A DNA stretch of 38,843 nt from SIG223 sp964442785. GTDB lineage: Bacteria; Bacillota_I; Bacilli_A; RFN20; DUOF01. Where the stretch lies: contig CAYTZW010000008.1 of NCBI GenBank assembly GCA_964442785.1, positions 1 through 38,843 on the forward strand, read 5' to 3'. A model generated the notes under the pieces. The model saw only the letters and a program-made list of their open reading frames with translations. It was not told where the DNA came from and ran no database searches. Below are positions 7,270-15,379 of this stretch, one piece after another. Position 1 is the first letter of the stretch. The number at the start of each line of letters is the position of its first letter. The translations under genes and the position numbers were made by a program.

Positions 7270-7718
7270 TGGAAATAATTGGAAACTTAGAAACTTCATC
7301 AAAACTTGCTAAAACTTTATCGAAAATACTAAAGCCTAATGATGTAATTTGTTTAAATGGAAATTTAGGAACAGGGAAAACAGCCTTTACCCAATTTTTA
7401 GCATCTTCCTTAGGAATTAAAGAAATTGTTAATAGTCCAACCTTCAATATCATTAAATGCTATTTTAACAAGCCATTAACTTTATATCACATTGATGCTT
7501 ACCGACTAGAAGGAAATACTTTTGATATTGGACTTGATGAATACATTTATGGAGAAGGTGTTTGTGTTATTGAGTGGGCTGAGTTTGTTAAGGATTACAT
7601 TCCTGATACCGCTTTAATTATTAATATCGAAAGAATTGATGAAAATACAAGAAAATATGTTTTATCAGGAAATGAAGAAATGATAGAGGAAGTGAAAAAA
7701 ATATGGCAAATGCATTAA
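7269..7718 (+). CDS. tsaE: tRNA t6A37 biosynthesis ATPase TsaE
   Basis: This 149-residue protein has the TsaE signature. The P-loop is GNLGTGKTAF around residue 40, SPTF of switch I follows, then the conserved HIDAYRLE and an IEWAE segment. TsaE is the ATPase that cycles the TsaB-TsaD complex making N6-threonylcarbamoyladenosine at position 37 of ANN-reading tRNAs, including the tRNA-Thr and tRNA-Asn relevant to this window. It overlaps the next gene, tsaB, by 16 bases. TsaC/Sua5, which makes the threonylcarbamoyl-AMP, is not in the window. Confidence 0.95.
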   Translation: MEIIGNLETSSKLAKTLSKILKPNDVICLNGNLGTGKTAFTQFLASSLGIKEIVNSPTFNIIKCYFNKPLTLYHIDAYRLEGNTFDIGLDEYIYGEGVCVIEWAEFVKDYIPDTALIINIERIDENTRKYVLSGNEEMIEEVKKIWQMH

Positions 7719-8287
7719 TACTAGATACTTCTTTTAAAGAAATGGTAGTTGGAATTGTTAAAGATGATAAATTAGTTTATAAATTGCAAAAATATGCTTT
7801 TCAAAGACAATCTGAAATTGCTACTCAAGAAATTGAAAAAGCTTTCAAAGAAACTAATCTTAATCCTAAAGAAATTAATAAAGTCATCGTTACTTATGGA
7901 CCTGGTTCTTATACTGGAGTTAGAATAGCTTTAACAATCGCTAAAGTTTTTGCTTCAAGTTTAAATATAGAATTAATACCTTTAACTTCCTTACAAGCCC
8001 TTTCAGGAACAAAAGGAAAAAAGATTGCTCTAATTGATGCTAGAAGTAAATTAGTCTATTATTCTGTTTTTAACAATGGAAAAATCGAAGAAAAAGCAAA
8101 TATTATGAAAGTTGAAGATTTAAACAATTTATTAAAAAAATATCCAAATTATGAAATTGTAGGAGATACATTTTTAGTTAACAAAGAAGAAAAGGAAATT
8201 GATATTGTTAACAATATGTATGAACTTTCTTTAATCACAAAAGGAGTTAAAGAGATTGCTAATGTCAATCCTCTTTATTTAAAATAA
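7703..8287 (+). CDS. tsaB: tRNA t6A37 biosynthesis protein TsaB
   Basis: The 194-residue, ASKHA-fold protein starts with ALILDTS and contains the TsaB hallmark TYGPGSYTGVRI around residue 70. The C-terminal half is short and less conserved, as in Gram-positive TsaB. It is the non-catalytic partner that dimerises with TsaD. It starts inside tsaE and ends one base before rimI, in the classical tsaE-tsaB-rimI-tsaD order of Bacillota. Confidence 0.95.
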   Translation: MANALILDTSFKEMVVGIVKDDKLVYKLQKYAFQRQSEIATQEIEKAFKETNLNPKEINKVIVTYGPGSYTGVRIALTIAKVFASSLNIELIPLTSLQALSGTKGKKIALIDARSKLVYYSVFNNGKIEEKANIMKVEDLNNLLKKYPNYEIVGDTFLVNKEEKEIDIVNNMYELSLITKGVKEIANVNPLYLK

Positions 8288-8288
8288 A

Positions 8289-8762
8289 ATGTATTTTTTT
8301 AGAAAAATGGAAGAAAAAGATTTAGATATAATCGAAAGTATTGAAAAACAAGTTTTTCCCCATTCAAGTTGGAATAAGGACCAATACTACTATGAAATAT
8401 CTACCAATCCTGTCGCTTTGCCTTTTGTTTTAACGGACGGAGAAAACATTTTAGGATACTATTCTATTTGGGAAATGTTTGGTTATATGACTATTGCTAC
8501 TATTGCAGTAAATCCCCAATATCAAGGCAAAGGATACGGAAATATTATAATGGAAGATATTATTGAAAGAAGTAAAAAATTAGGAAAAAAATCTATTGAT
8601 TTAGAAGTTCGTGTATCTAATCAAAAAGCAATCAATCTTTACAAAAAATATGGTTTTACCTTTTCTCACATAAGAAAAGGTTATTATAACGACGGAGAAG
8701 ATGCATACTTTATGATAAAAAAATTAGGAGGTGTTGAAGATGAGTTTGATTTTGGCGATTGA
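8289..8762 (+). CDS. rimI: ribosomal-protein-alanine acetyltransferase RimI-like (GNAT)
   Basis: The 157-residue GNAT protein has the acetyl-CoA-binding motif VNPQYQGKGYG around residue 80, then DLEVRVSNQKAINLYKKYGF, typical of RimI. RimI acetylates the N-terminal Ala of ribosomal protein S18 in E. coli; in Bacillota the true targets are less sure. Its last 23 bases overlap tsaD. The C-terminal FDFGD is read from the same DNA as the tsaD N-terminus. Confidence 0.9.
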   Translation: MYFFRKMEEKDLDIIESIEKQVFPHSSWNKDQYYYEISTNPVALPFVLTDGENILGYYSIWEMFGYMTIATIAVNPQYQGKGYGNIIMEDIIERSKKLGKKSIDLEVRVSNQKAINLYKKYGFTFSHIRKGYYNDGEDAYFMIKKLGGVEDEFDFGD

Positions 8763-9756
8763 ATCTAGTTGTGATGAAACAAGTGTTGCTATATTAAAAG
8801 ACAATCAAGAACTTTTAGCAAACGTTGTTTCTACTCAAATTTCTTTTCATCAAAAATATGGTGGCGTTATTCCAGAACTTGCAAGCCGTTTACATATTGA
8901 AAAAATCACTGTTGTAATAAATGAAGCCTTAGAACAAGCAAACGTTACTATGGAAGATATCACTCATATTGCCGTAACTAGAGGTCCTGGTTTAATTGGT
9001 GCTTTACACGTTGGTTTGCAAGCCGCTAAAACCTTATCATTAATTTATAATAAACCTTTAATAGGAGTACATCATTTAGCAGGTCATATTTATGCTAATA
9101 AGTATGTAACTGATTTCAAATATCCTTTATTAGCTTTAGTTGTTTCTGGTGGAAACACTGAATTAGTCTATATGAAAGATGAACTAGACTTTCAAATAAT
9201 AGGTAGAACGGTTGATGACGCTATCGGAGAAGCCTATGATAAAGTTTCAAGACTTTTAGGTCTTGGTTATCCAGGTGGTCCTATCATTGATAAATTAGCC
9301 AAAGAAGGAAAACCAATTTATAATTTTCCTCATCCAAAAGTAGAAGGAAAATACAACTTTTCTTATAGTGGAGTAAAAACATCTGTTTTAAATATGCTCC
9401 AAAAATTAGAAAATAATCATCAAGAATACAATGTAGCAGATATTGCTACCTCTTTTCAAAAAGATGCTGTTGGACAATTACTAGATAAAACCTTATTAGC
9501 TTTAAACGATTACGATGTTAAACAAGTAATTGTTGCAGGTGGAGTAAGTGCTAACTCATATTTAAGGGAAGAAATGAAAAAACACATACCTAACAATGTG
9601 GAACTTGTTATTCCTCCTTTGTGGGCAACAACAGACAATGCTGCAATGATAGCAAAAGCAGCTGTAGCTTATATTGAAAAAGGGCTTATTTGCTCTTTAG
9701 AAATGGGAGTAAATCCTAATTGGGAATTAGAAGATTGCCAAGATAACAATAAATAA
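8740..9756 (+). CDS. tsaD: tRNA t6A37 threonylcarbamoyltransferase TsaD
   Basis: This protein of about 338 residues is the catalytic subunit of t6A synthesis. It has the ASKHA nucleotide site AIESSCDETSVAIL at the N-terminus and metal ligands in HHLAGH, followed by SGGNTELV. Further conserved blocks are DDAIGEAYDKVSRLLGLGYPGG, VAGGVSANSYLR and TTDNAAMIA. ATG 8740 is preferred over GTG 8731 because AGGAGGTG lies six bases upstream of it and itself contains that GTG. It is the last gene of the operon. Confidence 0.96.
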   Translation: MSLILAIESSCDETSVAILKDNQELLANVVSTQISFHQKYGGVIPELASRLHIEKITVVINEALEQANVTMEDITHIAVTRGPGLIGALHVGLQAAKTLSLIYNKPLIGVHHLAGHIYANKYVTDFKYPLLALVVSGGNTELVYMKDELDFQIIGRTVDDAIGEAYDKVSRLLGLGYPGGPIIDKLAKEGKPIYNFPHPKVEGKYNFSYSGVKTSVLNMLQKLENNHQEYNVADIATSFQKDAVGQLLDKTLLALNDYDVKQVIVAGGVSANSYLREEMKKHIPNNVELVIPPLWATTDNAAMIAKAAVAYIEKGLICSLEMGVNPNWELEDCQDNNK

Positions 9757-9794
9757 AAAAGAAAGATTTGTATTTTAATTATATTTATCTTTTA

Positions 9795-9823
9795 TTTACA
9801 ACAAAAGGTTAAAAATATATAAT
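9795..9823 (+). promoter_or_regulatory. sigma-A promoter of asnS
   Basis: TTTACA, a 17-bp spacer and a perfect TATAAT end 31 bases before the asnS ATG. No T-box features are seen in the short leader. Confidence 0.75.
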
Positions 9824-9854
9824 TAATTATGCATATAATTAAGAGGTGAAATTT

Positions 9855-11252
9855 ATGTTTGAATTTATGACAGTAAGAGAATTATATGAAATATGTTACT
9901 ATGGAAGTCAAATGGAAAAAGATAGTCTTCATTATGTTCAATTACAAGGTTGGGTTAGAACTAATAGAAACAATGGTTCTATTGGATTTATTGAGTTAAA
10001 TGACGGAACTTATTTTAAAAATGCTCAAATTGTTTATGATGCTGAAAAATTAAAAAACTATGCTGATGTTACAAAATATATCACAGGATTTGCCTTAACT
10101 ATCACAGGTAAAGTAGTTTTAACTCCTGAAGGAAGACAACCTTTTGAAATACAAGCTACTGAAGTAGTTTTAGAAGGTAGTTGTGATCCCGATTATCCTT
10201 TACAAAAGAAAAGACATAGTTATGAATATTTAAGAGAAATTCCTCATTTAAGACCTAGAACAAATACTTTCAGTGCTGTTTTTAGAGTTAGGTCTGTTCT
10301 TTCAATGGCATTCCACGAATTTTTCCAATCACAAGGATTTGTTTATGTTCATACTCCTATCTTAACTGCTAATGATTGTGAAGGAGCAGGTGAAACATTT
10401 AACGTTTCAACACGAGAAGACGGAAATTACGAAGAAGACATTTTTGGAAAAAAAGCAAATTTAACAGTATCTGGTCAATTACACGTAGAACCATTTGCTT
10501 TAGCTTTTAGAGATACCTATACATTTGGTCCAACTTTTAGAGCGGAAAATTCCAATACCGTTAGACACGCTTGTGAATTCTGGATGATTGAACCCGAAAT
10601 GGCTTTTGCAGATTTAGATGATGATATGGACTTAATGGAAGATATGATTAAATTCTGTATTAATTATGTTTATGAAAATTGTCCTGAAGAAATGAAATTC
10701 TTTAATGAATTTATTGATAAAGATTTAAAAGCAAAATTAGACAATGTAACCAATAGTGAATTTAAAAGACTTTCTTACACAGACGGTATAAAAATACTTC
10801 AAGACGCTGTTAAAAATGGTCATAAATTTGAAAACAACAACATTGTCTGGGGTATGGATTTACAATCTGAACACGAAAGATACTTAGCAGAAGTATACAC
10901 TAAAGGACCAATGTTCTTAACAGACTATCCAAAAGAAATAAAATCATTCTATATGAGATTAAATGATGATAACAAAACCGTAAGAGCTTGCGATTTATTC
11001 GTTCCTTATGTTGGAGAATTATGTGGAGCAAGTCAAAGAGAAGAAAGATATGATGTTCTAGTTTCTAGAATGGACGAATTAGGAATGAAAAAAGAAGAAC
11101 TACAATGGTATTTAGATACTAGAAGATGGGGCGGAGTAAAACACGCTGGATTCGGAATTGGATTTGAAAGAATGCTAATGTTTATAACAGGTATTTCTAA
11201 TATTCGTGATGTTCTTCCTTATCCTCGTACTCCAAGAAACTTATTATTCTAA
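9855..11252 (+). CDS. asnS: asparaginyl-tRNA synthetase
   Basis: The 465-residue class IIb synthetase has an N-terminal OB-fold anticodon-binding domain (roughly residues 25-110). The catalytic core shows motif 2 around FRAENSNTVRHACEFWMIEPE and motif 3 GFGIGFERMLMF, ending in the family tail RDVLPYPRTPRNLLF. It attaches Asn to tRNA-Asn in the cytoplasm. With AsnRS present, the GatCAB encoded further on is probably needed for Gln-tRNA(Gln). The ATG at 9855 follows AGAGGTG by six bases; the upstream GTG 9846 lies in that ribosome-binding site. Confidence 0.97.
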   Translation: MFEFMTVRELYEICYYGSQMEKDSLHYVQLQGWVRTNRNNGSIGFIELNDGTYFKNAQIVYDAEKLKNYADVTKYITGFALTITGKVVLTPEGRQPFEIQATEVVLEGSCDPDYPLQKKRHSYEYLREIPHLRPRTNTFSAVFRVRSVLSMAFHEFFQSQGFVYVHTPILTANDCEGAGETFNVSTREDGNYEEDIFGKKANLTVSGQLHVEPFALAFRDTYTFGPTFRAENSNTVRHACEFWMIEPEMAFADLDDDMDLMEDMIKFCINYVYENCPEEMKFFNEFIDKDLKAKLDNVTNSEFKRLSYTDGIKILQDAVKNGHKFENNNIVWGMDLQSEHERYLAEVYTKGPMFLTDYPKEIKSFYMRLNDDNKTVRACDLFVPYVGELCGASQREERYDVLVSRMDELGMKKEELQWYLDTRRWGGVKHAGFGIGFERMLMFITGISNIRDVLPYPRTPRNLLF

Positions 11253-11274
11253 TAAAATTAAGGAGGTGAACTAA

Positions 11275-12390
11275 ATGGATAATCAAAACATTCCAAATGA
11301 GGAAGAAGAAAGAAAACAATTAATGAAAAAAAGACTTAGAATTGTTTTAATAATCCTTAATTTAGTTCTCCTTGTAGAATTTGTATATGGTTTAATTAAT
11401 ATTGTTTACAAACAAATAAAAAGTTCAAATAGTTGTAGTGTTACTAATAAATTAAATAAACAAATAGATAATTATCGTTTTAACAATATCGCTATCAGAG
11501 ATTATATTGTATACGGGGATAGCCTATCTTTATATAGATATGACTATACTTACAATGGTACAAATGATTATTTTATCAAAGAAAACGCTCAATTTATTTT
11601 AAAAGATTTATGTCAAAATAAAGAATTTAGTTTTGATGTTTCTTCTTCTTTAGATGAAAACATAAAACTTTCAACTTTAACAAAAGGCAATTATTACATT
11701 TTCTATAAAGACAATGACAACAAATCATTACTAACCTATGAAATTTATGATAAAGACTTAGACTACTCTTTCTATTCATTACCTTATAAAAAGAATAACT
11801 CTGATATAAACTATACCCGAAAAAAAATAACTATTTCCCACGTAATGAGCAATTCTTTTCCTTTAATGTTAATAAATGTTGAAGAAAATAAATATATTGA
11901 AAATGAATTAGATTACGACTTTGCTTTAGATTTTAAAATAAATGACCAAACAAAAGAAATAGCTTATCAATTAAAAGACAAATTAGAAAAAAAAGGAATA
12001 AGGGTTTATCTTACTAGCAATGGAAGCGAATATTCTTCTTCGGAAGAAATAAAAAACTTACGTAACATTTATGAAAAGAAAGTAAAATACGCCATTAAAT
12101 TTCAAACCGAAGATGTCGAAAATATTACTTATTATCGTTCAAGTAAAATAAAAGGTTTTATGCCAATAGATGAAGAAAATGACCAATATAATTTTATTAA
12201 ACAACTAGGTGGTAAAGCCTTAGAAGCAGGATTATGTTTAGAAGATAGTAATCTAGTTTCCTGTGGATTAGGAAATAAAAAATACGAAAATGGTATTAAT
12301 TCATTAGTAGTTAACATTCCGCCTGACTTAACAGATAGTCAAATCGACACCTTGGTTAACAATATATTCAATTCATATTTGAAAAGTTAG
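11275..12390 (+). CDS. membrane-anchored protein with degenerate amidase-like C-terminus
   Basis: The 371-residue protein has a charged N-terminus, one membrane span (about residues 22-44) and a large extracytoplasmic part. Its C-terminal third loosely follows the N-acetylmuramoyl-L-alanine amidase (Amidase_3) outline: KEIAYQLKDKLEKKGIRVYLTS, an LRNIYEKKVKYAIKF helix-strand, and a final G-x-NSLVVNIPP strand. The zinc-ligand DPGHGG and E sites and the SIHxN motif are absent, so if related it is not an active hydrolase. It lies 22 bases after asnS behind a perfect AAGGAGGTG site and shares its transcript. The family call is tentative. Confidence 0.65.
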   Translation: MDNQNIPNEEEERKQLMKKRLRIVLIILNLVLLVEFVYGLINIVYKQIKSSNSCSVTNKLNKQIDNYRFNNIAIRDYIVYGDSLSLYRYDYTYNGTNDYFIKENAQFILKDLCQNKEFSFDVSSSLDENIKLSTLTKGNYYIFYKDNDNKSLLTYEIYDKDLDYSFYSLPYKKNNSDINYTRKKITISHVMSNSFPLMLINVEENKYIENELDYDFALDFKINDQTKEIAYQLKDKLEKKGIRVYLTSNGSEYSSSEEIKNLRNIYEKKVKYAIKFQTEDVENITYYRSSKIKGFMPIDEENDQYNFIKQLGGKALEAGLCLEDSNLVSCGLGNKKYENGINSLVVNIPPDLTDSQIDTLVNNIFNSYLKS

Positions 12391-12410
12391 ATTGTAGTCT
12401 AACTTTTTTT
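12383..12410 (+). terminator. terminator of the asnS transcript
   Basis: Perfect 9-bp stem AAAGTTAGA/TCTAACTTT with a 6-nt loop, followed by T residues; it begins in the last codons of the membrane protein gene. Confidence 0.88.
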
Positions 12411-12495
12411 AATAAAAAACTTGAAAATCAGTATATTTCAAACAAAAAAAATGTTTGAATTTAAAAATATAGTTTTATTTTTTTCTTTTTTCGTA

Positions 12496-12501
12496 TATAA
12501 T
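12496..12501 (+). promoter_or_regulatory. -10 box of the ATPase/TOPRIM-like module
   Basis: TATAAT lies 21 bases before the ATPase start codon. I find no good -35 at 16-18 bp upstream; the region is a long T-run. Confidence 0.4.
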
Positions 12502-12522
12502 AATATCAGGGAGGAAGATAAT

Positions 12523-13686
12523 ATGTTAAAACTATTAAAATTGAAGGTATCAGGATACAAAATGTTACCAGATAATTTTGAAATTGACTTTTTAAATAAA
12601 GCAAGAGTTATTGAAGAAAGCGATAATAATTCAGAAATATTAGAAATTGATACAAATTTATATACATTTAATTTAATAGCCTTTACTGGTAAAAATTCTT
12701 CTGGAAAAACAACCGTTCTTGAATTAATTACATCAGTACTTGAATTTATGAAATCTGGACGATGGAAGTATAACAGTAATGATTTTTCTTCTGATAAAAT
12801 AAAATTACATATAGAGTTTTATTCATCAGGCACAATATATCTATACGATTGTGATATTCTACCTATTAGTAAAGACTTGTTATCGGAAATAAAATCTCCT
12901 TATTGTTCAATTAAAAATGAAATAACAAAATATGCAAAATACAAAAAAAATGCAGGAAAAAAATATGAAACTAAATTAACCTACGAAATTGATTATAATC
13001 GTACAGGTATAGAAGATACTTCAATGTTAATTTTTTTGTGTAAAGATAAATTAAACGGTTACAATATCCACCCTTTTTCTAAAAATGGAGTACTAGTAAG
13101 CAAATATTTTTTTGAAAATTTAAATTTTTTAGATTTTAGTTTAACCTGTAAAATCATTCAATTATTAGATGAAGGAATTGAATACATTAAATTTATAGAT
13201 TTGAATAACATTAAATTTAAGAGAATTAACAAAGAAGAAACAACATTGACATATCAAGAACTAATTAATATCCTTTCAAATGGAACAATCAAAGGAATAG
13301 ATTTATATATTAGAGTAGTTCTATTATTAAAAAGCGGTGGTATTATGGTTATTGATGAAATTGAGAATTGCTTTCATAAAAATTTAGTAAATAACCTGTT
13401 ATTTTTAATAACAGACAAAAATATAAATAAGAATAAAGCTCAAATTTTCTTTAGCACACACTATGTAGAAATATTAGATATATTTGAAAGAAGAGATAAT
13501 ATATTTGTTCTTAATAAAAATGAAAACGAAATATGTATTAAAAACTTATACAAAGATTTTGAAATACGAACAGAAATATTAAAAAGCAAACAATTCAACA
13601 GCAATACATTTGGCACATTACTTAATTATGACTTACTGATGGACATAAAAGGAATGATAAAAAATGAAATATCTAATAATGACTGA
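12523..13686 (+). CDS. AAA/ABC-type ATPase of a defence-like two-gene module
   Basis: This protein of about 387 residues belongs to the AAA_15/AAA_21 group of OLD- and SMC-like ATPases. The Walker A is GKNSSGKTT at residues 57-65, a signature-like LSNGT is at about 251, Walker B GIMVIDEIEN follows at about 273, and an H-loop STH is at about 311. It lacks a fused nuclease domain. The next gene starts inside its 3' end (23-base overlap), so the two are translated together. The start is ATG 12523, with AGGGAGGAAG upstream, not the longer in-frame ATG 12421, which lies between the preceding terminator and the promoter. ATPases of this type paired with a small TOPRIM-like protein occur in anti-phage systems such as PARIS, so defence is inferred, not shown. 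Confidence 0.85.
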   Translation: MLKLLKLKVSGYKMLPDNFEIDFLNKARVIEESDNNSEILEIDTNLYTFNLIAFTGKNSSGKTTVLELITSVLEFMKSGRWKYNSNDFSSDKIKLHIEFYSSGTIYLYDCDILPISKDLLSEIKSPYCSIKNEITKYAKYKKNAGKKYETKLTYEIDYNRTGIEDTSMLIFLCKDKLNGYNIHPFSKNGVLVSKYFFENLNFLDFSLTCKIIQLLDEGIEYIKFIDLNNIKFKRINKEETTLTYQELINILSNGTIKGIDLYIRVVLLLKSGGIMVIDEIENCFHKNLVNNLLFLITDKNINKNKAQIFFSTHYVEILDIFERRDNIFVLNKNENEICIKNLYKDFEIRTEILKSKQFNSNTFGTLLNYDLLMDIKGMIKNEISNND

Positions 13687-14197
13687 AGGCACTTGTGAGC
13701 AAGCATTATTAAACGTTTTGATTGAAAAAGAAATATTTTTTGTATCTATAGATGAATTAGTATATAAGGAAATTCATCACGCTAGGCAATTAAAGCCACA
13801 AATTATAGAAAAGATAAATCAACTTTCACCAAATGAAAAAATTACTATAATAAGAGTTGGTGATAAATTAAATGATTTTTTTCCAATTCCAAAAGATATC
13901 AAAAAAAGAGTAATCGAGGAAATAAAAATATGTATTAAACCAGAATTTGAAATATTGCATCTAATTCAACACGATAAATTTGAACATTATCAAAAGCATA
14001 AAAGCAACAAAAAAGCCTCTGAATACTTAATGGAAATTGATAAAACATATAAAAAATCTTATGAATATAATTATGCATATTTCAATGATTTATCGATAAA
14101 TGAATTATACTTGTTATTTGAACTATATGACCAAAAAAGGAAAAAAACTCATTTTGAAAACGAATATACTATAAATAAATTAATTAGAAGAAGATGA
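13664..14197 (+). CDS. small TOPRIM-like protein, partner of the AAA ATPase
   Basis: The 177-residue protein opens with a hydrophobic strand and MTEGTCEQALL, matching the first TOPRIM motif (Glu8 after a strand). A second strand then ends in IIRVGDKLND with acidic residues Asp67 and Asp71, where TOPRIM proteins have their Asp motif. The spacing DKLND is not the canonical DxD, so the fold call is tentative. The C-terminal half is Lys- and Tyr-rich and helical. It overlaps the ATPase gene by 23 bases and stops with TGA. In OLD, GajA and PARIS systems a TOPRIM nuclease works with an AAA/ABC ATPase; here the two would be separate chains. The N-terminus was taken at the only ATG near the overlap. 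Confidence 0.72.
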   Translation: MKYLIMTEGTCEQALLNVLIEKEIFFVSIDELVYKEIHHARQLKPQIIEKINQLSPNEKITIIRVGDKLNDFFPIPKDIKKRVIEEIKICIKPEFEILHLIQHDKFEHYQKHKSNKKASEYLMEIDKTYKKSYEYNYAYFNDLSINELYLLFELYDQKRKKTHFENEYTINKLIRRR

Positions 14198-14202
14198 TTT
14201 TT

Positions 14203-14375
14203 ATGGGAAAATGGCCTAGAAACCTTTATACAGGCCTTGGTGATGATTGTACGCTGAAAATTGCAAAAAACATTTTTCTTTCATTTGGCCACCTATAAAT
14301 ATTTTGATAGAAAAATTAGAAAAAAGGGATATGCTTGATTATGCTGAAATTTTAAAAAAGCATTATAAATTATAG
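14203..14375 (+). pseudogene. frameshifted third gene of the module (YTG-type small protein remnant)
   Basis: Six bases after the TOPRIM-like stop, an ATG opens a frame that reads MGKWPRNLYTGLG and stops at 14296. From about 14280 another frame reads WPPINILIEKLEKRDM and on to LDYAEILKKHYKL, stopping at 14375. The two halves resemble, from memory, the start and end of a small bacterial protein family with a KWP...LYTG opening, several Gly-rich YTG repeats and an I-P-P-x-x-I-LIEKLEKRGM tail. The repeats are missing and the frame is broken here. A programmed frameshift near the A6/T5 runs is possible but less likely. Confidence 0.5.
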
Positions 14376-14391
14376 ATAATCAATTATTATA

Positions 14392-14427
14392 AAAAGAACT
14401 CTTTAAAATCAAAGGGTTCTTTTTTTG
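14392..14427 (+). terminator. terminator of the ATPase/TOPRIM-like module
   Basis: AAAAGAACTCTTT pairs with AAAGGGTTCTTTT (one T·G pair) around a 6-nt loop, followed by T residues. Confidence 0.85.
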
Positions 14428-14455
14428 TAAGGTTAAGTAAAGTTAACTCAACTTT

Positions 14456-15091
14456 TTATTTTTGAATTGGCATAGATAAATTATCTAATTTCTTTGTAAA
14501 TACTTCATCAGCAGCGGTTCTTGCTCTTTTCATTCTTGCCATAAAGACAAAAGCAGAATGTAATAAACAAGCAACAAATGCAAGACAAATCAAAGCATAG
14601 ATGTAAGTAACTATTCCTGAGAAAGTCATAAGTGGTTCTGGCTTTTTCACAATATGTGGGAAAGCATTAGGTATTTTCAAACCAAAGAATTTTGTTTTAG
14701 GCCAACCACTGAATTTTATACTCAAAGCATCAAGTGCTTCTTTCGCAAAAGCAAAAGTTGTTTCTCCTGCAGCTTTTTGTCTAATCCAAAAGGCATACAT
14801 TAAGAATAAAGCCGTGGCAACAACAAATGTTCTAATAAACCACCTTGTACGATAATAAATACTAATTTTTTCTTTTTTATAAACATATTTTTTAAAAGAT
14901 TTAGGATTAGTAATAATTTTATAATAACATAAGTCATACATATAATTATCTACTTCTCGACCATATTTTCTTTGTAAATAACGAACTAATTTAGCAATAT
15001 AGGCGATAAGAACAAAGAAAACAATAAAGACAATTACTAGGGCAATTAAAAATCTTTTATCTTTTTCACTTAAAGTAATTAGAAAGTTCAT
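14456..15091 (-). CDS. hypothetical multi-pass membrane protein
   Basis: The 211-residue protein has three clear membrane spans (about residues 14-37, 83-104 and 158-187), with basic loops containing RKYGRE and YKKEK. I recognise no family. It starts at ATG 15091 behind a perfect AAGGAGGTG, and this ATG overlaps the stop of the upstream 81-residue membrane protein gene (TAATG). The two probably work together in the membrane. The long loop between spans two and three is predicted to be outside. Confidence 0.7.
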   Translation of the reverse strand: MNFLITLSEKDKRFLIALVIVFIVFFVLIAYIAKLVRYLQRKYGREVDNYMYDLCYYKIITNPKSFKKYVYKKEKISIYYRTRWFIRTFVVATALFLMYAFWIRQKAAGETTFAFAKEALDALSIKFSGWPKTKFFGLKIPNAFPHIVKKPEPLMTFSGIVTYIYALICLAFVACLLHSAFVFMARMKRARTAADEVFTKKLDNLSMPIQK

Positions 15092-15336
15092 TATAAGACA
15101 CCTCCTTGACCTGGAGGCAATGTTTCAGCCTGTTTCTTTTTTTCATCTAGTTTTTTCTCTAGGCTATCTTTTGATTTTAATGTTCTACCCGTAAAGAATA
15201 ATAAAATATTTTTAACTTCATAAAAAATAGTAACAAGTAGAACAAACACTACGTGCACTGCCCAAATTGCAAATAGTACAGGGGAAATAATAGCATAAAG
15301 GACCCCTTGTCCAAACATTCTAAGGAATTCTAACAT
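15091..15336 (-). CDS. small membrane protein
   Basis: The 81-residue protein has one long or two short hydrophobic segments (about residues 8-47), followed by a hydrophilic tail rich in Lys, Glu and Gln that ends PPGQGG. The start is ATG 15336 with AAGGAGGG and GGTGAT upstream; the in-frame GTG codons before it lie inside that site. It is translationally coupled to the next gene. The family is unknown. It could be a small subunit of a membrane complex with the 211-residue protein. Confidence 0.65.
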   Translation of the reverse strand: MLEFLRMFGQGVLYAIISPVLFAIWAVHVVFVLLVTIFYEVKNILLFFTGRTLKSKDSLEKKLDEKKKQAETLPPGQGGVL

Positions 15337-15379
15337 TATCACCACTCCCTCCTTAATTATATTTTATACTAATATTGGC

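Noticed and set aside
12421..12522. N-terminal extension of the AAA ATPase
   Set aside because: It would start before the promoter -10 and has no ribosome-binding site; the ATG at 12523 has a strong one and begins the conserved domain.
14251..14290. Programmed frameshift joining the two pieces at 14203-14375
   Set aside because: A and T runs are present, but the central repeats expected of the family are missing, so gene decay explains it better.
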